From: Neodiprion pinetum
Lineage: Eukaryota > Arthropoda > Insecta > Hymenoptera > Diprionidae
Direction: 5' to 3'
Assembly: GCF_021155775.2 (NCBI RefSeq)
Contig: NC_060232.1
Coordinates: 41,210,089-41,274,088, forward strand
DNA length: 64,000 bases
Shown: one piece after another, positions 1 through 13,183 of the stretch
How the letters are laid out: each line of letters begins with the position of its first letter
How positions within the stretch are numbered: the stretch's first letter is position 1
Made by a program: the position numbers and the translations under genes
Notes under the pieces: generated by a model
What the model was told of the DNA's origin: nothing
Databases searched by the model: none
Seen by the model: only the letters and a program-made list of their open reading frames with translations

Positions 1-1330
1 GTGATTTTTTTATAACATTACGATTACCTAAATGTTTAGATTGCTTAAAACTTACGAAACCTGAAATTAACATTCATTTCCAATACCAATCGCTTTTCTT
101 ATGAGACAATAATCTGTCATTACTCATTCATATTATATTGACGCTATAGCGATGATCCGTAACGACAGCAACGTAACACTATAAGTTTGACGTATGCGTT
201 GCACGTTAGCATTTTGTGTACCTACATACATACCTACTGTGTATGACGATACCTCAGAGCGCTAAGATATATGAAGAACGATCCTAATGTGCAAGAAACG
301 GCCGAAACTTTGCAGAAAGATCCTTCTACACTAGCGACGCTAAAGTTGCTAGTGTCAGGTTTTTTGAAATTTAAGCATCCGAAAGTGGGAGAATGCCGGG
401 GACAGAGCATAGACTTATAGAGATAGACTGCGGCGTCTGTGCACCGAGCTGAAGCTCTAATTAAAAAGATGAAGCACCAGCGGGAGTCCGACCTCTCTGT
501 TGTACGGTTGAAAGAGTGGGGAGTAGCCGCGAGGCGGGGAAAGCAATAAGGCAAGCGGGGAATACAAGCTAGGTATTTCCCCCGCCAAGTTACCTCTTAG
601 AGTGAGCGGTCGGGCTCCCGCTGTTGCTTTCTCTTTCTAATCAGGGCTACAGCTCGGCAAGGATACTAAACTACAGATATGTATTTTCGACAGCTCGGTA
701 CACGGACCGCCCGGTCCATTTCTAATATATCTATATTATATATAATAACAAGCTCTGAGAAAGCGGGGGAATGCTGTAATACAATGACGAACAGACGTCA
801 TCAACCCAACATTAACGTCACCAGCGCCACCCTAGTGGACATTGTAAGAAAATGTTCATTCTCCTCTTTTCTGGCCGCAAAGAAGGCCAAAACGCCTATG
901 CCGATCGTTTTCCTTATATCTAGTCCGCGTGCAAAATGTATTCGAAAATGTCCTCATGACGTCAGAGCCTGGTTGTCGGCGCCATTTTCTCACCGCATAA
1001 CCTAAGTCTTTAATTCTAATGGAGTCAAATCGTGATTATTGAGGTTTCAAATTATTCATGTCAGATAAATTAATGAAAGGTAATCAATAATATACCTGTT
1101 TTACCATTCACATGCCAAAAAACACGGACACCGGTCAGCTGTCAGCCTAGTTGCATTAGTTTGATTTTTTTCCACCATATGACGCGTCACGGTTGCAAGT
1201 GACAATCCCAATACAAACCTAGTTTTGGTTACAGGATGCGATGCGTGCAAGATTCGTACGGCCCTGGGGCCTGAATTGCGGCATGGAATTCGGACAGCAA
1301 ATAGACAGTCCTGACAAGAGACAGGCAACC
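1..1330. other. Upstream region without a recognisable gene
   Basis: No reading frame here resembles a known protein, and open frames are short and overlapping. The stretch holds a fold-back repeat at 474-627 (listed separately) and, from about 1140, sequence that may belong to the Arf6 promoter. Nothing else could be supported. Confidence 0.5.
474..627. repeat. Imperfect fold-back (inverted repeat) element
   Basis: The outer arms pair GCACCAGCGGGAGTCCGACC (474-493) with the reverse complement of the sequence ending at 627, with about two mismatches. An inner stem pairs GCGGGGAATAC (about 556-566) with GTATTTCCCCCGC just downstream. This two-tier structure is typical of a fold-back or MITE-like element. 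No clear target-site duplication was seen, so the class is open. Confidence 0.55.
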
Positions 1331-1424
1331 GCCAGCGCCAGCCGGACGTTAGAGAAAATGGTGTTGTGTTGCGATGTGCCCGTTTGTTGACGATAAATTT
1401 CGGCTATTGTGTAGATGTTTCTTG
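1140..1424 (+). promoter_or_regulatory. Possible Arf6 promoter and 5' non-coding exon
   Basis: The first coding exon of Arf6 is preceded directly by a splice acceptor (TTTAG at 2976-2980), so at least one non-coding exon must lie upstream. A good donor, CTTG|GTAAGT, sits at 1424/1425 in a locally less AT-rich stretch, and would give a 5' exon ending at 1424 and an intron of about 1.56 kb. The transcription start itself cannot be placed. This is inference from splice signals only. Confidence 0.3.
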
Positions 1425-3011
1425 GTAAGTGGTTATATCATCGCTGATAGGCGCGTTTTTGTACGCGACACGAATTTTCCGAGCACTCGAGCGCACGGTG
1501 GTTAAGATATCGTGTAATATGTGAGTTGTTACTCTTAGCTCCGAGTCGCCATACTCCGGTCTGAAACTTCACTCGCCTTTTAGTTCTACCACCGATTTAC
1601 CGATTCTCCTCTCACAGAGCTCACGCCCAGCTTACGATCTGTCCATCAATTGCCACGTGAATGAATTCCTTCGAATTTCACGTGCCGAAAGTTAGGCAGT
1701 AGATATCACAGCCGCGATGAAACATTCGTTATCGAAGATACCTAACCTTTCTATTATCTCTGAACTCTGATATTATTTCGTTTTTATTAGCCTTCTAAAC
1801 TGAGAATACACGCCTGTTATTAAATCTAGTAATCAAGCTCGACGCACGCCCAACACCCGCCCTTGGCATATCATCGAATGTATTTAAATTCTTCATTTTC
1901 CTTCCAACTCCAAACTCGTCCATAAGAAAAGTGTTAACTTCAAGTTTCCAGGAAGTGACACCCATTCCCGCTATCCCCACTTATATTCTGACGATTCAAG
2001 ATCTGTCAGCATACTTCGGGGGTGGGCAGAGGGGGGACATCACCTAGCCTTGCCTCGCCCTTATCAGCCGTAACCAATTTCGCTGGTTTGCTAAAAATTA
2101 CTTTATGCTTATGTGATTTTGCACAAACATTGTTACAAAGCAGTTAAATATTCTGATGATATGTCAATCGTCCGGTTAATCGACGAGCTTCCCAATTTTG
2201 ACACAAGTTCAACAATAATCATTGTAAATGTTGACCGATTTCGTTACACAGTAAGTTCTATATGCTTTCAAAGTCTGTTAGTCTGTCGACGTCCCATTAT
2301 AAGTGCTACATACAATCTCATTGGCTAATTGTGAAGAACGATGGACAGTAGAGAATGCCTGATTTGTTCAATTTCTGGTATGCCGTTTGTAACAGATGTA
2401 CGTTACTTGATGTTAGGTTGAAATACATGAATTCACCATAAAAAATTCGTGGCAACGACGCAATGAGTCAAGTAGAATGTTTAAGAGTGTCGTATAATGT
2501 GTCTCATTTTTAAAACACTGTCATTCCAACGATTAGAATTACCTATTTAATTAATGCAATTAGGGTCGATGTAGGGGATAATTCAGATGTTTCCTGCTAG
2601 CAGTAGTCAGGTTTCCAAGTAGAAACATGTTTCAAACATTGATAACGTGTTCTTGATTGAGTAGAATTAAAAAATTTTGTTGAAGAAGATTATTTGTAGT
2701 ACAAAATTAATTGCTTTTGATATCCTAGCTTAGTTAACAGATTTCCGACATTGGTTCTTATTTTTTTCCATGGTAAATTTCCATGTAACCAACTGTAAAG
2801 TTTAAATCACTTACGAAATAACAAGTGTTTTTGAAGCACAGCCAAGGCTACTCTGAATTTTACAATCCAGCTTGACTTGTTAATAACAGCTAATTATGGA
2901 ATACTGTAATATTTTAACTTCGTATTGTTATTACTTTCATAATTTTCCGCAAAATTTCAATATCTTTCATTCATATTTAGGTGCAGAACATATAGCGAGT
3001 GAGCCGCCAAG

Positions 3012-4179
3012 ATGGGCAAGCTCCTGTCGAAGATTTTCGGCAACAAAGAGATGCGCATTCTAATGCTGGGGCTGGACGCTGCTGGGAAAACCAGTATCCT
3101 TTCACTTCAATGATTGTTAAATATTCCAAAACAAAGTTCTTGGGATAGTGTTGCCAAACTAAAAAGAACCAAAAATACATGCAACACAAGATCTTGTCTT
3201 CCTTGAGTATTGTATTAATCTGTCTGTTTCTAAGCATTTTCATATAATCCTTACCTCATACATCAGCTATACTCTATAAACTCAAACTAGGTCAATCTGT
3301 GACAACGATACCCACCGTAGGATTCAATGTAGAAACTGTCACGTATAAAAATGTTAAATTTAACGTTTGGGTAAGCACAAGTATGAGTTACACACATTGG
3401 ACTCTTTTTTATGTGTAGTACCTAATTTAAAGTGTTGTACTTTTAGTGGCTGTACAGTGCATGTGACTAAAACAAACAATTTAGGGATTAGATACAAGTT
3501 TCTGAAACATTTTTTCTGTGACCTGATATTAAATATATATGATTTTTATAAGTACAGTCATTAGATACTTGTTGACGCATAAGTACTTCTTGCATTAAAC
3601 AAACCGTTCATTAATTTTTTTTTTGGTACGTTCAGGATGTAGGGGGGCAAGATAAAATAAGACCACTGTGGCGCCACTACTATACAGGAACGCAAGGACT
3701 TATATTTGTGGTCGATTGCGCAGACAGGGATCGAATAGACGAAGCACGACAAGAACTACATCGCATAATAAATGATCGAGAGATGCACGATGCTATTATT
3801 CTAATTTTTGCCAACAAACAAGATCTTCCTGATGGTAAGTACTTATTATAATTATTTAGAGCATTATCAACAGCGAAATTTTCGGTTGTTGATATTTTTT
3901 GTAGAGTTATTTTGCATCCGTCATTCCTTGATACAAATTTTGAAAGCGTAGGGGCCAAGTGACGAGCGATTTTCATGCAATTATTGAACCTTGATAATTT
4001 GATGGTATATCATGAAAACGGAAATACTTCCTTTAGCAATGAAGCCACACGAGATCCAGGAAAAACTTGGGCTGACCAGGATACGTGATAGAAACTGGTA
4101 TGTCCAGCCTTCGTGCGCAACAACCGGCGATGGCCTGTTTGAGGGGCTTACGTGGCTCACTAGTAATCATAAGTTATGA
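3012..4179 (+). CDS. Arf6: ADP-ribosylation factor 6 (Arf6, Drosophila Arf51F orthologue)
   Basis: Coding exons are 3012-3093, 3267-3370, 3636-3834 and 4037-4179. All junctions are GT-AG, the phases close, and the product is 175 aa, the usual Arf6 length. The start MGKLLSKIFGNKEMRIL has the Gly2 needed for N-myristoylation. Also visible are the P-loop GLDAAGKT (20-27), switch II DVGGQD (63-68) and the guanine-binding NKQD (122-125). NKEMRI at the N-terminus and the end SCATTGDGLFEGLTWLTSN separate Arf6 from Arf1-type proteins. Family knowledge: Arf6 is a GTP switch at the plasma membrane and recycling endosomes that controls endocytic recycling, PIP5 kinase and cortical actin. The acceptor 31 bases before the ATG implies a non-coding first exon. 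Sequence is intact with nothing odd in the protein. Confidence 0.97.
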
Positions 4180-7100
4180 ACAAATAGTTTAACGCGCCCC
4201 TTTGATCCAACACCGGGCCGCCACACACGCTCCTGATCATATTGTATCCGACCAAGTTACCAACTTTACAAATACTTGACGAACAGTTCAATTTTCTACA
4301 TCTCTTTTATTTTAGAGCTTATAAATAATTGAAATCACAAAATTACGAGCGTTCCTATGTCATTTTTAATTTCAACTCTGACACTGACTACATGTTGCCG
4401 GCTGGTAGCTCAAGTACTTCAAGAAAAGCTCAGTTGTACAAATTCCAAATAATAATAAGTGATCACATCTTTACTTGATAGGTATTATTCTTCTCAGAAT
4501 ACTGTCACACTATGATCTGATAGGAAAATTAGTTCACGATTGACAAATATTTTCCATACAAGTTATATCAATCGCATGCATATTTTCTGATCCGCAACGA
4601 CGGCAAGAAATTTTCTTTTCACTTAGTCAACCTGCAGCCTCAGATAAATCCATTTCGGAAATTGAGCCGAATTGTCAAGTATTTATAATAAAGCCATCAG
4701 TCATCTCGAGATATCATCTCGATGAGCGTGTTGTTTTCCACTACCTTCTTTCTTTCCCCGTCAGATGTAAAAATTTGTTCACTTTCTAGTTTTTAAGGTC
4801 TACGTAATAAGATATTGCAATTCAAGAGTAATAAATATGAAATAGTACCAAAAGAGTTTGTCAATGAAAAACATTCTATCCACAGTCATAAAAAAAAATT
4901 GAGTACTTGCTGTATTTTATAAATACAACACTGCAATTAGGCTCAAACCTTCACATAACGTAATGTATTCATTTAAAATTTTATGTTATTTTCTTTTATC
5001 ACGGTGAAATCGTTATTTATAAAATGATATGTCGGTTAAGTGAATATAATTCCTCAACCAAAATGACCTTCTATATATTATTACTGTGGAATATGAAATT
5101 GAGAGGTAAATTGTTGAAAGAGACGATAACAATCAAAGGCGATCCTGGTCACACTTGCAACTGCAGAATATGAAAATTTAAATCAAGCCACGTATTTTGC
5201 TTTCTAATTGCAAGAGGCAATGATCCGTCAGGACTAAAGTTTTAGTATGGCTAGGGGAATCTGGTAAGAGGAAGTAACATGAAACCAGACAACACAAGTA
5301 TTTAATACTAAATGGACGATAGAAAAATTGCGGTATTTGTAATTCCAATGTCATAATATTATTTTCAGAGAATCATATTCATTATTTTTACTGCACATAC
5401 ATTATATACTATGTATAAAAATATCTGTCGTTGGTAGTCTTATATAAGCGAAGAAAAATACTTTTGTACCAACTATCGACAAGCTTTCAGCTACAGCGAT
5501 GTGCTTTCTTTAAAATTTCATCACGAGAGTACGTCCAGTCATTTGCCTAGATTCCTAATCTCATTCCAATTGCTGAAAGCTTGAGGAAAGTTTCAATTAA
5601 GAAATCAGTGAATAATATACGTTCCTCGTCGTGAGTCGTGCCACGTCAAGTTGACATATACCTTTATTACTTTGTCTAGTGATGTGTATCCGAAATAAAA
5701 CTCACGTTTATTTAAAAATCCATGCTTACCAATACGTAACTTGTGCGACTACTGCCAAATGAAAGTCCAAAATATGAATTACGAATCTGTGCAACTGAGT
5801 GGAGAGAGCTTGGAATTTTTTATAGCTGCAAAATAACGAGGGCTATTCGAGCACCAATAATCTGTAATAATAATTGTATTTAGGTATCAGTAGCTATACT
5901 TGATTGGCTATTGGATCTGTTCACTCTTCTACTATTTTGGTGTGCTTCTAAAAGCAAACTTACATTATTGTCACACAAAGTTGACTGAATGAACGGTCTC
6001 CAAGGTATGCAATTTGCCAAAATCTTTCAAATTTTTGCATCCGTTGCCTTGACTGAGTAAGCTGAAATATTACGTAAATGTTTAAAGTTTTTACATAGAA
6101 ATTTCAAATTTTACAATATTCCTTTCATGTATATGCATATCATCGAACAAAAGCAGAGTTTAGTGTGCAAATACGTGTAGTGAAATTTCAATTTTTCATT
6201 GTTATGTACTCTGACATGCTAGGGGCCATTTAGCTGTTAGGTGATCTTTTTCTCTAAGTTCGATTGAGTGCAGTTATTTCAGAATTGGATACATTGCTTA
6301 TAACATTGTTATACATCTATACGTATTATATGGTACGCTCATGTAACAGTTACTGATTAGTACTAATTTTTAATAATAATAAAATTAGTCACATTTTATA
6401 AATGCAAAACTGTATAACTTACAAACAGAAGCGAAAAACAATTATCTGCATGTACATTACTACATCTTGTATAATAAAGATTGTTCGAATTCAACACTGT
6501 ATTCGTAAATGATCGTATAATACACTCAAAACGTCGTAGGCCCCGTGTCTTGCGAATACAATAAAATTCCTACGATTTTTGATTATATTTTCAGCATGCC
6601 TTGGAACATATTCCAATCATTTTCCGCGTCTATCGAATAATTAATTTTAGCCTTTTCCGATGAGTAGCAGGTTCTACAAGAGCGAAGTGAAAACTGAGCG
6701 AAACTGAAGAGTAAGTCGTTAAGGTTGCCTACGATTAGGTGCTTGGGGTAGTTGCTTGAGTTGCTAGCGATTAGGCGACTTGAGCCGTTGACCGTAAGAT
6801 TGTTTACCTGACGTGCGTGCAGCGACTTTAGACTGTGCGCAATAGTTTTCGCTCATTAAGTTACGATGATATAAGGTCTGAATAAATTCATTCTAGGATT
6901 TTTCAACATCCGTTAAAACTTGAATGTGAAAAAAATAACCGGAACATCGCGTGTTCAACAGTAGCTAAAATACAACAACTTTCTTTCGTTTTCCAATTTT
7001 AACTTCTCGTTCACCCTAATTCTTAGTGGCTTAAGAACACGCGCAATCGTGTTTCTTTTATAATAAATTAGTAACCATAACGTACCCATGAAAGAATGCA

Positions 7101-10100
7101 TATTAACGGTATGAAATATGCGTGAATGGTATCGCCCTATCCGTGATCTTGACACATTCGTATCTCAACTGGGACAGTCATAGAGCCTAAAAAAACCTCA
7201 GCCCGAACAATACTGAAGTATAGACCCTTCGGATCAAGCTCTCGCCCACTACAAAATATTCTTGAGGTGTAAATTATTCAAATATCAGCATCACAAGTTG
7301 GAAATCCCAGAATTTATTTTTCATCGTAAGCTTATACTAACATATTATAATTATTTTGCATAGTACATTACACTTTATATAACCAAAAACAAGATGGGCA
7401 CCACAAATATTTTAATGATTAGAAAACGAAATTATTACACTTGTCACAATGACAGTTTACTTCACTTTTGTGGCAGAATAACAATGCTGCTTGAACCAAA
7501 TGAATCATCAATTTGAAATCCTTCATTTTGTTTGACGCGTTCTCCTAGTCGCGGGTTTATTTTATAAACAAACATTCTCACAGATAAACAATAGCGAACT
7601 TCATATTTTGTAACTATAAGGCTCGTTTAACCCCACAATAATCTGCACAAATATTTTGCTGCCATATTGCACTATTTGTAAACCGCACACGTTGTATCAA
7701 GGTCTTTAAGTCAGGACGTCTTTATTAGATTGTTAGTCAATCCAGGTGGACTCGTTACATCCTTACCGACATTGCTATGCAGCTTCAAGGAATTGCATGG
7801 TGTTCTGACTTACAACGAATACTGACGCATGTGATATGTGACTTGGCGGGGGTTGAATATCGTACACTCCGAAAGTTATGAAGAAAATGAAATTTGGTTT
7901 CTACATTCAAAATGCAATATTATTTTATAAGATTTTCTACCACACTCCATCGCTGGATTAATTATCTGTAAAAGAAAATCTATATCTACGAGGAGTTAGC
8001 ATAATTCGTTCGCCGAGAGTAAAAAAACCCCATCTCAAAATTTCATTTAAAAACGTCGTATGTCCTTTGAGATCACTTCGGACATACGAATCATACAATG
8101 CTGTTGAACAAAATTCTGAGATGGGATTTTGTTGATCAACCAAACTTTGAGATTAGGTTTTGTTGTACCAAATTCTAAGATAGGATGTTGCTCTCAGCTG
8201 CCGAATTGATTCTACAACATATTCGGTGAAAATATGATTTTAATATGGCAATAGCGATAAATTTAACTGTTGATTAGATAAGTACGTAAGCAAGCCAGTC
8301 GGTGTTATTAAAAACACCGGCAAATAAGAAATGCTCGTTCTTCGTTTCTAACTCTCATTCCTAACACTTCAAAATCCATTGTAAAATCACACAAAGGAAT
8401 CTGCAGCAGCAGACCCCGCAGCCTTAATTGTCTGTCATGTTTTCGTCTAACCTCTTTTTACATGCGACCTGATTGCAGGCTTTTAAATTGTTCAGGTTTT
8501 AACAGAATATTTAAATTACAAAAAAACATTGAATAATGTTTGGAGCGCACAAAAAATGGATTTCTGTTTCTTTTTTCCCTAAAATTCCAACGACTTCCAA
8601 TTGGATCGCGTCTCTGGGACCCGAGAGTCAAAATGATATAGTTGAATAGAAATATGAAAGGCATTTACTCGTTTACTTGAACCTTTGGAGTCGACATGTT
8701 TGTCAATAAACCTTGGCGTTATATGAGTAAGTCGCTCAATTTTCTATAGTGTGCACTGGGGTGGTTCTTCCTTAGCGTGTTGACGAATTTATCCCAGGCC
8801 GCCCCTCAAATCTACTGCAAATAATTCAAAAACAATTCCCTAATTTTTTCCAGATATTTATCTCACCTCTAACCCGTGCTCCGAAGAGGGTAGATTTCCC
8901 CATTTATAATACACGTGTTCCGGCCACATTTACCCGGTACATGTTTTTTCGAAATGCAAGTTGCAACGCACTATTCAAACTATCATGGTCGCCGGTTACT
9001 GCGGCTCCGAATAATTTCTAGAAATGCGGTATAATTGAATGAAGCTAATTTAAAAACGACAGCTGATTTCAGATTTGACCGCAAAAAAATGAAATATACA
9101 AATATTATTTGAAAAGGTACACACATTCCCCGTTAATACAAATAGTATGTTATGCATCTAGGGGAGAAATGCTTCCTTCCCGTGGTGCATAAGATATTTT
9201 CTACCGTACATGCATTGAAAACGAGTGAAAAGGCATGTTTGAAATTACAAATCACTTATTGTTAGGTTACGCCAGGCAGCTTACTCGGATACGAATAGTA
9301 TAACATGGAGGATTCGATAGAGAGGAAAGTTGGAAAAATCATTCAAAGGGGTCCAGGGAGCGAAGACCTCAGATCGAAAAAAAACAAAAAATTGACCCAA
9401 AAACGAGTGTTCCTTTCATTTTCCACTGACGCGGATGAAAGCGTGGCTAGGACAATCAAAAGCGCTGCTTCGATTCTTAAACTACCCGTCATGGAAACAT
9501 CGTACTCAATTGAGTTCTTCGCTAGGGGCAGTACTTTTGAGATTTATTTTATTGCTACGAGAGTTTTTTTCTACCTATGTCGCCAGAGTTTTTCTTACCT
9601 GTTGCCAGAGTTACCCGTGGCGAGTTTTTTCCCTGTTTATTATCCCGGACAGGATACTGTGACTTCCATACCGTTTCAGACGTTGGAAAACACGGGGTTT
9701 CAAGCACGTGCGGTAGAATAGAGCAATTATGTGCGCTTACACATACCTATTTTATTTTGTGAACTATATGTATGGACAAATGTCTGAATTGTAGTTTTCT
9801 GTAAAACTCGTCAGCAGCCGAAGCTACATTTCAGGTATCTGTATTGCTATTTCTGAAAAGATATTCTCAACTAAGATCCTTTTAGAAAAGGTACTATGGA
9901 CCGTGAATGTAACTCAATTCGTTTGCCGATCTATAGGCGCTGAGCAGCGAGTTTCGAAGAAAACGCCTAGTAAGATGAGACGTGTAGTCACATACCAGTG
10001 GATGAGACTCATTTGTAATTGGGAAGAGTAACGCGAATGAGTTATTGGAGAGGCATATTGTTGCAATATATGAGGCAGACGCAATAACAAAGCGATTATT

Positions 10101-10993
10101 GAATGTGAACACGAACGGAAGATTAACTTGATAAAAAGGTGAATTATTTTAGAGAACGAAATATTGATAATTAAGTGACAATTATTTCCAATCTAGAAGA
10201 CTCAATAAGGCTTGTATTGTACATGCGTATAATCACACATGTCCAAAGATTGCGAATCGTTCAACAAAAGTGCACGTCTTCAAATTCACTAAATACAAAT
10301 TTAGTATAATGATGTAATCAATTACATGAAATGATTTGTTTTAATATATAATTGTTCGCATCCCTCAAACAATTTCAATTATACATATCTATTTAATATA
10401 CTCATAACCATGTTATGCTTAATTCACTATATTCATATTATATGTATATCATACATAGTTACTTTTGATAATATAATTTGGTAATATGATAGAGTTATAT
10501 AGATAATGGAAGACTTGACAGCATCCTTCGGATGCTTTAAAAGTATTTACCCAACACGCTCGATACTTTTTAGCTTCTTCCACATTTCAGTTCATAAATG
10601 TATCAGGTGTATTAGCCCTACACTCTCAGCGCATTCAATTTATCTTATTTTCACTCACATTCGTTCTTTCAGCTCAACTTCTCAGACCATATGTATGTAT
10701 AGTATTGCAAGATTTAGTGTGAGGCGTCAAAAGTCTTGAAGATAAGTTGGTATTTCATATTCTTAGTAGTATTAGTATAGCAATAGCTGCGTAGTAATAA
10801 CAACAATAGTCATTATAATTAATAATATGGTAAAAACAAATCAACAGTCAATTGCATATATTATAGATACGTGTCATTTCATTCGTACGTACCTCACGAC
10901 AAACTGAGCCAACCCTGCAGATAGCAAAAAAACATGTGAAAAATTCGAGACGTCGTCTCCGGATGATCGTACGTCCCGTTTTACGATGTTTAA
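4180..10993. other. Arf6 3' flank and gene-poor AT-rich DNA
   Basis: After the Arf6 stop, AATAAA-type signals occur near 4688, 4830 and 5690, so the 3' UTR may extend up to about 1.5 kb; which is used cannot be told. From there to 10993 the longest open frame (9305-9721, 138 codons, +) resembles nothing I know and lies over degenerate repeats. A hairpin and tandem repeat at 8021-8192 are listed separately. I see no RNA gene. Confidence 0.5.
8021..8192. repeat. Nested hairpin followed by three diverged tandem units
   Basis: A perfect 9-bp stem, CGTATGTCC (8057-8065) with GGACATACG (8080-8088), is enclosed by outer arms AAACCCCATCTCAAAATTT (about 8026-8044) and AAATTCTGAGATGGGATTTT (about 8111-8130). 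The right outer arm is also the first of three tandem copies of a unit of about 28-32 bp (AAATTCTGAGATGGGATTTT, AAACTTTGAGATTAGGTTTT, AAATTCTAAGATAGGATGTT) running to about 8192. Likely the remnant of a small repeat element. Confidence 0.55.
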
Positions 10994-11248
10994 CCCTTAG
11001 CGGCCACGTGATTTAACTGATTACCCCACGCTGAAAAACCTAGTTGTACAAGACATATGGGTGTTTTAAGACTTGTAACCGATTGTTTCATGTTTGTCGA
11101 AGAGTTCTTCAACATTTCTGATTATTTATATCGCACTTGTCTACTACCGGCAGATGTCGTTACTTGTATCAATTCCAAAGGTTTTAGACCTCCAATTTCA
11201 CTTGTTCCGAGCCTGGGCTAACCAGTTACCCCGTGTGGCCGCTAAGGG
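10994..11248. mobile_element. piggyBac-like MITE (255 bp)
   Basis: Both ends carry the inverted repeat CCCTTAGCGGCCAC, exact at 14 bp. The left flank is TTAA (10990-10993), the piggyBac target, and the right flank is TTGA (11249-11252), one substitution away. piggyBac inverted repeats commonly begin with CCC followed by TT or TA. The interior has no coding capacity, so this is a non-autonomous copy, old enough to have lost one flank base. Confidence 0.7.
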
Positions 11249-11252
11249 TTGA

Positions 11253-12863
11253 GAAACATTTTATGATATAAAGACGGCGTGCCACGTCTTTTAGACATCG
11301 TACTATAACGAGACATAAAACAACCTGGAAACATTTTCTGGATAATATTTTCTCATGTTCCTTCACTCTGGGGACCCAACGGATCTGTACGCGGGACGAG
11401 CAGCTTCTTACAGTGCTAATTCAGTAGGGCCAAAACTGTTCAAAGAGGCACTACTAATTTAGTATATGTATAGATTTGCACAAACATAATCTACAATGTG
11501 CGCTTGTGTAAAATACACGCGTGTTCCCTATACCTATACTGGTATGCCCATGACCAAGCCCAAGTCTTCGGAACCAGAAAGCCGAGGGTGGGAAGTCGCT
11601 CGATAACCGCTCAGCTTCGGCATAGATTTTGTCCGGTTATACAAATTTTTCGAACCAACGACATAAGTCAAAGCAGAATGGTCGAACTACAACTTGTTAT
11701 AATTTGAAAACTATGTACACCTCCGACTTTACCAGTCACGCAACTTGAACCAAGTTTTTTTATCAGGCCAAACTAACTGGCACGTCTTCTGTTATAGGTA
11801 CGTATATACCTATAGGTGTATGTAACATGCCACTATTCCGCATACAATTGGAATTTGTTTGCAATTACGTAATTTATCGTCTACAACATATCTAATGAAC
11901 ATTACGAACAATATTTTTTACACAACTTGGAATTAGTATCTATAAAATAGGCCGTTGAAGAATTCTTCTCTCGGGAACGAATACGTGTGAAGAAAATTAA
12001 GTATAAAAAAAAATTCAATGCAATCTTTCAAGAACGATGCAAATTCGGTCTCAAGATGTATTTCTAAGATCGTGAGTTTCGCTTGTTTAAAAAGTCGCTG
12101 ATCTGAATTTTCTATGCGTCTTGAAAAATACTCTCTTGTGCTTCTAGCCTGGGGAAAAATATATTTTTAATTTCTGTCTTCATGGAATAACAAAGTTTAG
12201 CAGAATCAGCTTGGAGAAAAAGACTTGTAGTCTCATGAAATTCCGATAAGCTATTACGTATACAGCTGTATTCGCCGGTTACTGAAAAAAGTGACCTTTG
12301 AGCAATAGGGAGCTATTATAATGTAGGTTTCGAATAAAGTCGGCTGCGTTAGTTGCACTTGGATTCGGTAACCAATAAATGACCTTATCCATCAATCCTT
12401 CGACGTTCATATAGGCATTATCGATTTTTTCAAGTTCAAAAAAATTACTATTCATTTAGACGTAAGTGTGCATCGCCAGGACCTATTGGGATTACTCCTT
12501 GTACGTACGTGTGTGAGGTACAATTAACGTATCTACATACCTACATTATAATACATTCATCCGTGACAATCGAGTTAAAATCCATTGGTGGCTGTCATAT
12601 TTCGCTACAACTCTATGATCAATAATTAGTGAAAATTAATATTTGTATAGCTCACCCCGCCGGACTCTGACTTGAGGGTCTCTCATTTAATACCTAGGTA
12701 AACACTCGCTACTTAGGTATCTGTCGATATTGGTAAAAATTCTTAACCTCGTATTGTCTGTATAATAGATAATTCAATTTTTTTTTTTTTTCTTTTTTTT
12801 CTCATGTTAACAATAATTATAGTTGCATAGCGGTAATAGTTGTAACTGTACAATATAAATACA
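11253..12863. other. No gene seen
   Basis: AT-rich sequence with only short open frames. The only notable item is a run of T broken by a C at about 12777-12800. Confidence 0.5.
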
Positions 12864-12865
12864 TA

Positions 12866-13183
12866 CAGGGTGATTCTGGGCGGACGATAGCGCAAAAAGA
12901 AAAACGCCTATAGTGTTTCTTGTTTCCGTTTAACTAGCAGTGCGAAAGTGGTTTGTTGCATCGGCAGGAAAAGTCTGCAGTAATTCTACCTATCGTGCAA
13001 GACAAACACTGACACTCTTCCAACTTTTATCACCGATTGTTTATACCTACAGCGATCTGCTCTGACAGGGTACTATCAACATTGAGCAGCGTTAACATTG
13101 AGCAGCATTGTCATTGAGCAGGTATTATCGATATTAAGTGAAGCGGCATAGCACCACGCAGGCGTTTACCTCGAAACACCCTG
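12866..13183. mobile_element. TA-flanked TIR element with internal 15-16 bp repeats
   Basis: The ends are CAGGGTG and CACCCTG, each directly bordered by TA (12864-12865 and 13184-13185), the target duplication of Tc1/mariner elements. Inside, near 13079-13122, the motif CATTGAGCAG recurs three times at a spacing of about 16 bp. The element is about 318 bp and non-coding. The short TIR makes the exact superfamily uncertain. Confidence 0.55.

Noticed and set aside
9305..9721. A 138-codon plus-strand open frame as a gene
   Set aside because: No recognised family, and its second half runs over degenerate repeats of CCAGAGTTTTT; no supporting splice or promoter context.
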